Source: Pseudomonadota bacterium (GTDB lineage: Bacteria; Pseudomonadota; Gammaproteobacteria; Burkholderiales; Methylophilaceae). Taken from it: DNA of 64,000 nt. The DNA is taken from NCBI GenBank assembly GCA_020053735.1, contig JAGVMP010000019.1, positions 1 to 64,000 of the forward strand, in the 5' to 3' direction. The position numbers were made by a program, and so were the translations under genes. Shown piece by piece: positions 57,995 to 64,000 of the stretch (position 1 is the first letter of the stretch; each line of letters begins with the position of its first letter). The notes under the pieces are model-generated. The model saw nothing but the letters and a program-made list of their open reading frames with translations, made no database searches and had not been told where the DNA came from.

Positions 57995-60900
57995 AATTTT
58001 TAGAAACAGCCTTAAGCAACTTCTCAAATTCTGCCGCAGGCAAGGGCTTGGAGTACAGATAGCCCTGCGCATAATCACAACCTGCTGCGAGCAGTAAGTC
58101 ACGCTGCCCCTCAGTTTCCACGCCCTCCGCAATCACCTTCATGCCGAGTTTATGCGCCATCACAATAATGGCTTCACACAGCACCATATCGCTGGAGCCT
58201 AGCTCTAGGTTGCCTGTAAAAGATTTGTCGATTTTGACATAATCGATATCGAATTTCTTCAGATACGACAGGGATGAATAGCCAGTGCCAAAATCATCTA
58301 TCGATATCTGCATGCCAGCATTACGGAATTCAAGCAATTGGACGGTGACAGTAGCCCTAGCGTGCAGCAGCAAGCCTTCGGTAATCTCCACAGCAATACT
58401 CTGCCCCGGCAAATCAAGCTGACGCAGATAATCTATCCAATCAACATGCGTATTGCCAGTGGCGTGGAACTGCACTGGGGACTTATTCACGCTGACCTGA
58501 AATGTGGCATGGTGAGAAGCACGCCAGAGTTTCACCTGTTTTGCCGCCTCGGTAAATACCCAGTTGCCAATGTCATTAATCATACCGGTCTCTTCTGCAA
58601 TCGGAATGAATTCAATAGGACTCACTAAACCACGTGTTGGGTGCTGCCAACGAATAAGGGCTTCTGCTTTATAAATAGCGCCTGTTGCCAGTTCGATAAT
58701 GGGTTGGTAATAGAGTATAAACTCGCTGTTAGCCACTGCATCACGTAAGTCAATGGTAAGACGCTTTTTCGCCTGGGCGGTTTCCTGCATGGAGGCAGTA
58801 AAATACTGGTAACGATTACGCCCTAGATCTTTGGCGGTATACATGGCCTGATCTGCGTTTTTGAGCAATACATCAATATCTGTAGCATCCTCTGGATACA
58901 GCGTAATGCCAATACTCGCCGAAACGTAGGCAACATCATCACCCAATTGAAATGGTTCTGCCAATTTCTGCAAGATATTGCGGACCACCCGCTCCACGTT
59001 TGTTGGGTGATTAAGATTGCCTAGGATAATAATGAATTCATCCCCGCCTAAACGGGCAACCGTATCTGTTGCCCGTACGCAGCCAATCAAACGTCTGGCG
59101 GCCTCTTTAAGCATGATGTCGCCCATGCTGTGGCCAAATGTGTCGTTAACCTCTTTAAATCGATCAAGGTCAAGAAACAGCACAGCTAAAGCTTGCCCTG
59201 CACGTTGCGCTTTTCTGATTTCCTGATTCAAACGATCATGGAACAATTGACGGTTAGGTAATTCAGTCAATAAATCGAAATTAGCCTGTTTCCAGATGAG
59301 GTCTTCCGACTGTTTCCTTTGGGTAATGTCAGAGAACAGTGCCACCCGACGATGTACTGATCCGTTTTCTTGGTAAATCGTATTGATGGTGAGTAATTCT
59401 AGAAAAGTCTCACCATTTTTGCGTTTGTTCCATAGTTCGCCTTTCCACTGTCCAGTCGTAGCTACTTCTTTCCATATCTCTTTATTGAGCTTATTGTTCC
59501 CAATGTCCGAATACAAGATTTTGGCATTCTTGCCGATAATTTCTTCTGACGTGTATTCCATAATCCTAGTAAAGGAAGGGTTGATGGAAAGGATATTATT
59601 GTCGGCATCCGTCACCATCATTGCTTCACTACTGACTTCATAGACAGAAGCTGCCAACAACAGGGATTCTTGCGCTAATTGTCGCTGCATTTCATGATCA
59701 AAATTATCAAGCGCGAAGGAAATGTTCACCGTCATTTCATCCAGCAATGCAATGGCCTCTTCATTAAAAGCGTTAGTTTGCTCATGATAAACAGAGAGTA
59801 CCGCAAACGGTCGCCCACCACGCTGGATTGGGAAGGCAGCACAGGAGTTCCAGCCATATTTGGCAGCTCGCGCCTGCCAAGGCAAGGTTCTCGGATCGAC
59901 CGAGAAATTGTTAACAATAACTGTTCGATTCTCACGGAGTGCCGTACCAGTAGGCCCGAGTCCTTCCGGCATGTCAGCACGCGAAGAAATGGTGATATCA
60001 GTTAGATAGTCCTGCCCGAAACCGTAGCTCGCGGACGGCACAATCAAACCGCTTTTATCATTTAGCTGGCCAATCCACGCCAACTTCATACCCCCGAATT
60101 CGACGGCGCAACGGCATACCAGCGGAAACAGTTCTGTTTGCTGCTTCATGCGTACGATAGCCTGATTAGTTTCGCTGAGTGCCTGATAAAGTTGCGACAA
60201 GCGTATTACCCGTGCCTGTGCAATCTTGAGCTCATTCAATTCCTCGCTTATCTCCCGCGAGGCTTGCACGGCACGTGCCCGTTCTTGCACCAGCAGCCAG
60301 ACTAGGAGGAGTGCCAAGCCTATACTGCTGCCAACAATAGTGACGAACCGCGGTTTTGATTGGTCTAGCCTCGCCTCAAAAGCAGGATGAGAGCTGACCA
60401 CCATGGTCCAGACATGGCCAGCAATTTCAAGTTCTTGGGAAGACTGAAAGAGCGGTTTCTCTGTTCCGAAAGCTCGCCGTACGCGATCAGCATCGTACAT
60501 CAACGTCTTTTCCGACGGCTTATTGCCGTCGAAAATCTCAATGTCGATATCGGTTACGTGCTCCCCAAGGATGCCTCCCATCAGGTCATTCGCACGGAAC
60601 AGCGCGTAAACCCAGCCAACAAGGTTGGCGCGACGATTAGCCAAGGTGTCATGTGGTGCGCCATTTTTATATATGGGCATATACATCTTAAAACCGACTT
60701 GTTCATGTCCCTTAATGTCTGCCACCAGTTTTATGGGCCCAGATAAGGCTGCCATATCGTTATCACGTGCCTGCACCATAGCGGCACGGCGCAATGGCTC
60801 GGTATACATATCGTAACCAAAAGGACGCTGATTAATGACAGAAAATGGTTCGATATAAATAATGGAGGTAAAAATACTGCGGTCACTCACTGGCCAAATA

Positions 60901-61295
60901 GAAAATGCTGGAAATCCTTCATTGCGGACGCTGGTGGTGAATTTGTCTTTCTGCGCAGGGGGGATGACTTGCGCATAACCTACACCTTGAATGCCGGGGA
61001 AGTTTTGATCGAGATTTAGTTTATTAAAGAAGGTACGGAAAGCGCTACGGCTCACGCTCTCGGAACTGGCAAACAGGCCTTGCACCCCGCGCAACTGCTG
61101 CTCGTAAGCCAACATGCGCTGCTCAATACGGACCCCAGTTTCGCGGACACGGAAATTAAAATCGGTTTGCAGCGTATCAGTAGCATGCTGCTGTTCGTTC
61201 TTCCGCAACTGGAACGTCACAGTCAAGATAATAGCAAACGCCATCCACGGCAGCCACCTGCTGAGCTTTGGCCATGTTAGCGGGCGCCAGTTCAC
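57993..61295 (-). CDS. CHASE-GAF-PAS-GGDEF-EAL signalling protein
   Basis: The 1100-residue protein has an N-terminal membrane anchor (LPWMAFAIILTVTFQL), a periplasmic CHASE domain (about 40-330), a second anchor (VGSSIGLALLLVWLLV), then GAF (about 375-525), PAS (about 545-665), GGDEF and EAL domains. RLGGDEFIIILG and the RATD inhibitory site five residues earlier are intact, as are the EAL motif (AEALIRWQHP) and DDFGTGYSSLSYL. It could both make and break cyclic di-GMP in response to an external ligand. It is the only gene of the module between tRNA fragments B and C. Confidence 0.93.
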   Translation of the reverse strand: MNWRPLTWPKLSRWLPWMAFAIILTVTFQLRKNEQQHATDTLQTDFNFRVRETGVRIEQRMLAYEQQLRGVQGLFASSESVSRSAFRTFFNKLNLDQNFPGIQGVGYAQVIPPAQKDKFTTSVRNEGFPAFSIWPVSDRSIFTSIIYIEPFSVINQRPFGYDMYTEPLRRAAMVQARDNDMAALSGPIKLVADIKGHEQVGFKMYMPIYKNGAPHDTLANRRANLVGWVYALFRANDLMGGILGEHVTDIDIEIFDGNKPSEKTLMYDADRVRRAFGTEKPLFQSSQELEIAGHVWTMVVSSHPAFEARLDQSKPRFVTIVGSSIGLALLLVWLLVQERARAVQASREISEELNELKIAQARVIRLSQLYQALSETNQAIVRMKQQTELFPLVCRCAVEFGGMKLAWIGQLNDKSGLIVPSASYGFGQDYLTDITISSRADMPEGLGPTGTALRENRTVIVNNFSVDPRTLPWQARAAKYGWNSCAAFPIQRGGRPFAVLSVYHEQTNAFNEEAIALLDEMTVNISFALDNFDHEMQRQLAQESLLLAASVYEVSSEAMMVTDADNNILSINPSFTRIMEYTSEEIIGKNAKILYSDIGNNKLNKEIWKEVATTGQWKGELWNKRKNGETFLELLTINTIYQENGSVHRRVALFSDITQRKQSEDLIWKQANFDLLTELPNRQLFHDRLNQEIRKAQRAGQALAVLFLDLDRFKEVNDTFGHSMGDIMLKEAARRLIGCVRATDTVARLGGDEFIIILGNLNHPTNVERVVRNILQKLAEPFQLGDDVAYVSASIGITLYPEDATDIDVLLKNADQAMYTAKDLGRNRYQYFTASMQETAQAKKRLTIDLRDAVANSEFILYYQPIIELATGAIYKAEALIRWQHPTRGLVSPIEFIPIAEETGMINDIGNWVFTEAAKQVKLWRASHHATFQVSVNKSPVQFHATGNTHVDWIDYLRQLDLPGQSIAVEITEGLLLHARATVTVQLLEFRNAGMQISIDDFGTGYSSLSYLKKFDIDYVKIDKSFTGNLELGSSDMVLCEAIIVMAHKLGMKVIAEGVETEGQRDLLLAAGCDYAQGYLYSKPLPAAEFEKLLKAVSKN

Positions 61296-61592
61296 TTACA
61301 ATGTCTCTTACTGCTGGTACGTGGCATTAACCCAGCTATCTGCCATAACCAGACCTGCGATAATCTGTTCAAATCATTCGCCTTTGTTTGTGTTGTGGAT
61401 ATATTGCTTTTATACAAACAGTACTAAAGGTTACAGGTGTATTCTAACCTAAATTCATTAGGGTGCATGATTACTAAGGATGCTTCCCAGCCTGCAGAAT
61501 CTAATGGAGTGATTGCTAAGCCAGTAGCATCTGCCCACTGGGTTTCAAAAGACCCTCATATGATGTAACTTGAATGATTAAGCTATTATCTA

Positions 61593-61636
61593 CTGTTAAT
61601 CCGTGTGTCCCTGATTCGAGCCAGGTAGAGGAGCCA
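61593..61636 (+). repeat. tRNA-Asn 3' fragment (copy C, att-like)
   Basis: Copy of the tRNA-Asn 3' end from CTGTTAATCCG to CCA, one base shorter than copy A and with substitutions in the T loop and acceptor strand. The 430-base gap 61296-61728 otherwise shows no gene I can support. Confidence 0.65.
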
Positions 61637-61642
61637 ATATAC

Positions 61643-61670
61643 AAGCCGCTGAGAGAGATTCCGGCGGCTT
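61643..61670 (+). terminator. Hairpin after tRNA fragment C
   Basis: AAGCCGC paired with GCGGCTT around a 14-base loop, followed by TAACTTTT. Resembles the hairpin after copy A (AAGCCG...CGGCTT) but with a poorer T-run. Confidence 0.45.
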
Positions 61671-61728
61671 TAACTTTTCCTGCAAAATATAAATTTAGAT
61701 GTTTATACTTGGTGTAAATATGTAAATT

Positions 61729-62904
61729 CTATTCACGATAAAACATTCTACCATCCCCCAATAGGTGCGCATGGCAGTCTTTGCGAGCATTGAGGCAGTT
61801 TTTAACGATACCTTCTAGTTCCTTCTCATCCCATCCGTTCACCCAATCTGCGTGGCCTGAGTAGCCGGCATTACGGCCATTAAAGGTGTAATTATCAGAG
61901 GCCAGACGCCATTTGTTCATGGGGCTATCGGCATGTACTTTGTAATTTAAGTTAAGGGAGATTTCAGGAAAGATTACAGGATGAGTAGCAGGACATATAC
62001 CAGATCGCGAGGGATAAGCCATGTGGTCTTGATGGTTTGGGCTATCGAGGTTTTTGCCATCCCAGCATTGCGGGAATAACACAACCTGCTGCATAAATGA
62101 TTCGGGACCACAGTTAGGTATAGTGCTTTGCCACTTCATGCCATTGCTATGCTGCATCGCAATATTAATGCATACATACTTGCTTGCTTGCGATTGACCA
62201 AATGTGGTCGCCTTTGGGTTACCAGCCAACATACGCAAGCCTATTGGTGGAGGTTTGATTCTACCCCCAAATGCAGGATGGCCGACTTTGTAATAAAAGA
62301 TAGCGCCTTGATCCGGTAAAACAGCGGCATTTGTCAGCGTGTTGATGATGGTCGGGTGCCAATAGGCACTGCGATTCATAATACCGCCATCGCAGGTGCT
62401 ATTGCCAGTGGTTGATAATTGGTCTAAATCAGTATCGAATCTCACCTGAGTATTACCATAAAACGTGTGATGATGCGACGCACCTTCTTGTCCAGGGTAA
62501 ATCATCGGGTCATCATTGCTCATATGACTTACCAGACATGAGATGCGGAATGCGCTATCCCGGGTAGCTTTAGCTTGCTCGTTGGTTGGCCTAATGCGCA
62601 GATCGCTATAACCTTCTGCCGGTGTGATATTTTTGCTGATGTCCACGACAGGCATCAAACCAGTTTGGCCTGGCGGTGGCGTAGGTTTAGGGGTTGGCAC
62701 CGTGTCAGGGACTGGTGCCGGTGTCGTTGTGGCGGCTGCTGGTGCAGGGGTTGCAGCCTCTGCCAGAGCAGGCGATCTGGCCATAACAATTTGGTTGACC
62801 TCCCCCATGATATTAAATAAGGCTGGAAACGCATTTGTGGTGAATAATGTTAATGCAAGTAATATTAAGATTATGCCAATTAAATAGGGTTTAGTCGTGT
62901 TCAT
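61729..62904 (-). CDS. DUF1996 secreted or membrane-anchored protein
   Basis: The 391-residue protein has an N-terminal anchor (LIGIILILLALTLFTTNAF), a Pro/Ala/Thr-rich linker (about 50-80) and the DUF1996 domain: CLVSHMSNDDPMIYPGQEG, SHHHTFYGNT, RSAYWHPTI, FPQCWDGKNLDSPNHQDHMA, GHADWVNGWD. The His-rich conserved residues suggest a metal-dependent or carbohydrate-related function. The family is mostly known from fungi and actinobacteria and is uncharacterised. It is alone between tRNA fragments C and D. Confidence 0.85.
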   Translation of the reverse strand: MNTTKPYLIGIILILLALTLFTTNAFPALFNIMGEVNQIVMARSPALAEAATPAPAAATTTPAPVPDTVPTPKPTPPPGQTGLMPVVDISKNITPAEGYSDLRIRPTNEQAKATRDSAFRISCLVSHMSNDDPMIYPGQEGASHHHTFYGNTQVRFDTDLDQLSTTGNSTCDGGIMNRSAYWHPTIINTLTNAAVLPDQGAIFYYKVGHPAFGGRIKPPPIGLRMLAGNPKATTFGQSQASKYVCINIAMQHSNGMKWQSTIPNCGPESFMQQVVLFPQCWDGKNLDSPNHQDHMAYPSRSGICPATHPVIFPEISLNLNYKVHADSPMNKWRLASDNYTFNGRNAGYSGHADWVNGWDEKELEGIVKNCLNARKDCHAHLLGDGRMFYRE

Positions 62905-63174
62905 TTTTCAACTCCTAATCACCTTTGTTCGATTTTAATATCATCTCTAGCCAAATAAAAATCAGCGGCTGCAACAACGATCTAGGCTTCGGTGTCAACT
63001 TGACGTTTGACAGTGAGGGAAGAGCCGTCACGCAAAGCAACAAGCTAAGAATCAGCAAGGTGTTTTTTCAATTTTAGCTTCCTTTTTAACTACATCAATG
63101 ATTTTATTACCATGGGTGAGAATTGCAATGGTATGTTGCCGATGACCTCTTGTTAAAGCTAATAAGGATCCATG

Positions 63175-63197
63175 CTTCGAGCCCAGGTCGAGGACCA
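63175..63197 (+). repeat. tRNA-Asn 3' fragment (copy D, degraded)
   Basis: Only TTCGAGCCCAGGTCGAGGA and CCA (one G lost) are recognisable. A GTTAA at 63152 may be what remains of the anticodon loop. The rest of the 368-base gap 62905-63272 shows no gene. Confidence 0.55.
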
Positions 63198-63212
63198 CAT
63201 ATGGTGAAATAA

Positions 63213-63238
63213 CCCTACATAGACTTAGGGCTTTTTTT
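63213..63238 (+). terminator. Hairpin with T7 after tRNA fragment D
   Basis: CCCTA paired with TAGGG, then GC and seven T residues. Similar to the hairpin after copy B. Confidence 0.55.
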
Positions 63239-63272
63239 AATTTTGATAATTAGTAAGCTAAAAAATTAATAA

Positions 63273-64000
63273 TTAGGCAAAAACGTAACTTACTTTAGTT
63301 TGTTTCGCCGCATACATCGCTTCATCTGCCAGCTTAATTAAATCTTCTTGGTTATTTGCATTTTTAGGAAATAAAGACACGCCAATGCTTGATTTAACTA
63401 CTAAATTTGGCTCAAAATCTTCACATGGCAACTCAATTGTTTGAATCAATTTCTTGATAACTTTAGTTACTTCACGCTCGTTTTTTACTTCCATCAATAG
63501 ATACAAAAACTCATCGCCACCTAGTCGACAAATTGTATCGTTGCTACGTGTGTTTTCTTTCAACCTTTTAGCAATTGTTAACAATACCTTGTCACCAACA
63601 TCATGCCCATATTCATCATTAATATTCTTGAAATTATCTAAATCTATAAACACAACAGCCAAATTCCAATCATGGCGCTTTGCTAGCTCTAATCCGTGTT
63701 CAAGCCTGTCATAAAACAATATTCTATTAGGCAGGCCAGTTAAGGCATCGTGCAACGAAGCTTGTGTAGCAATATCCTTACTAAGCTTTGTCTCTTCAAG
63801 CTCTCGCTCAATAATTTCTCGCTCCTTTACTTCTTCTTGCAATGCGTCATTGACCACACTGAGCTCATCTACTGCCGATTGCACTTTACTTTCAACCGTT
63901 GTATTTTTTTTAATCGCTTTTTTAATCGAAGGCTGTGGGTTCTTAATTGTTAATTCATTTTTTAGAACCGTATTTACTTCGGACAAATCATCTGCGCAAA
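63273..64000 (-). CDS. Diguanylate cyclase (GGDEF), N-terminus outside window
   Basis: The frame is open to the window edge (ADDLSEVNTVLKNEL), so the beginning is missing; a TTG at 63986 is only an apparent start. A coiled coil (about residues 40-75 from that TTG) leads into a GGDEF domain with LHDALTGLPNRILFYDRL, RLGGDEFLYLL and an RSND inhibitory site. It makes cyclic di-GMP. The sensor part is not visible. It lies beyond tRNA fragment D. Confidence 0.88.
   Translation of the reverse strand, partial: CADDLSEVNTVLKNELTIKNPQPSIKKAIKKNTTVESKVQSAVDELSVVNDALQEEVKEREIIERELEETKLSKDIATQASLHDALTGLPNRILFYDRLEHGLELAKRHDWNLAVVFIDLDNFKNINDEYGHDVGDKVLLTIAKRLKENTRSNDTICRLGGDEFLYLLMEVKNEREVTKVIKKLIQTIELPCEDFEPNLVVKSSIGVSLFPKNANNQEDLIKLADEAMYAAKQTKVSYVFA

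Noticed and set aside
1-64000. CRISPR array, integrase, transposase or insertion sequence
   Set aside because: No regularly spaced short repeats, no tyrosine or serine recombinase motifs and no transposase domains were seen among the frames on either strand.

Overview
The window reads as chromosomal DNA of a Gram-negative, probably beta-proteobacterial organism. This is inferred from Tat and lipoprotein signals, TolC-type channels, a Rieske protein, copper-resistance genes of proteobacterial type and relaxed, often AT-rich codon use. A methylotroph or iron-oxidiser relative such as Methylophilales or Gallionellales would fit, but the sequence does not fix the genus. Apart from a brnT-brnA toxin-antitoxin pair, essentially every gene is on the minus strand.

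Layout. (1) 1-5.73 kb: the 5' part of an RTX-type lipase gene, a small membrane protein, brnTA, and a type I secretion ABC transporter that probably exports the lipase. (2) 6.12 kb: a 3' fragment of a tRNA-Asn gene followed by a hairpin. Related fragments recur at 57.92, 61.59 and (degraded) 63.17 kb. They divide the right-hand 58 kb into modules that all begin with tRNA fragment plus hairpin followed by leftward genes. (3) 6.2-38 kb, visibly more GC-rich: truncated HAD gene, glgX, small stress/metal proteins, a MerR regulator, glgP, copBA, a BON lipoprotein, and an eight-gene run (MFS, lycopene-cyclase-like, tpiA, phosphoglycerate-mutase-like, class I aldolase, pgm, ATP-grasp, GH144-like). 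Next comes an RbbA/YhiI/YhhJ-type exporter with a chimeric outer-membrane channel, oleate hydratase, and a metal P-type ATPase. (4) 38-57.7 kb: Rieske protein, PPK2, small DUF proteins, cyclopropane synthase, a three-gene redox cluster (FNR-like reductase, b-type membrane protein, heptaheme cytochrome c), Met/Asp-rich and EF-hand periplasmic proteins, two more P1B ATPases, CopZ-like chaperone, multicopper oxidase, TolC-like channel, DUF2231 protein. (5) 57.9-64 kb: a CHASE-GAF-PAS-GGDEF-EAL protein, a DUF1996 protein and a partial GGDEF protein, separated by the tRNA fragments.

How it works together. The island combines mobilisation of stored glucan to triose phosphates (GlgX, GlgP, Pgm, aldolase, TpiA) with copper and metal detoxification, membrane-lipid modification, polyphosphate chemistry and an extra electron-transfer module, so it looks like a stress-tolerance island. 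Two MerR-type promoters with the same spacer sequence precede the glgX and glgP groups and suggest one shared regulator. Decay is common: three single-base frameshifts, a truncated HAD gene, a GH144 remnant and an MFS/NodT gene fusion. Some of the frameshifts could be assembly errors. No integrase, transposase, complete tRNA, rRNA or CRISPR array was found.
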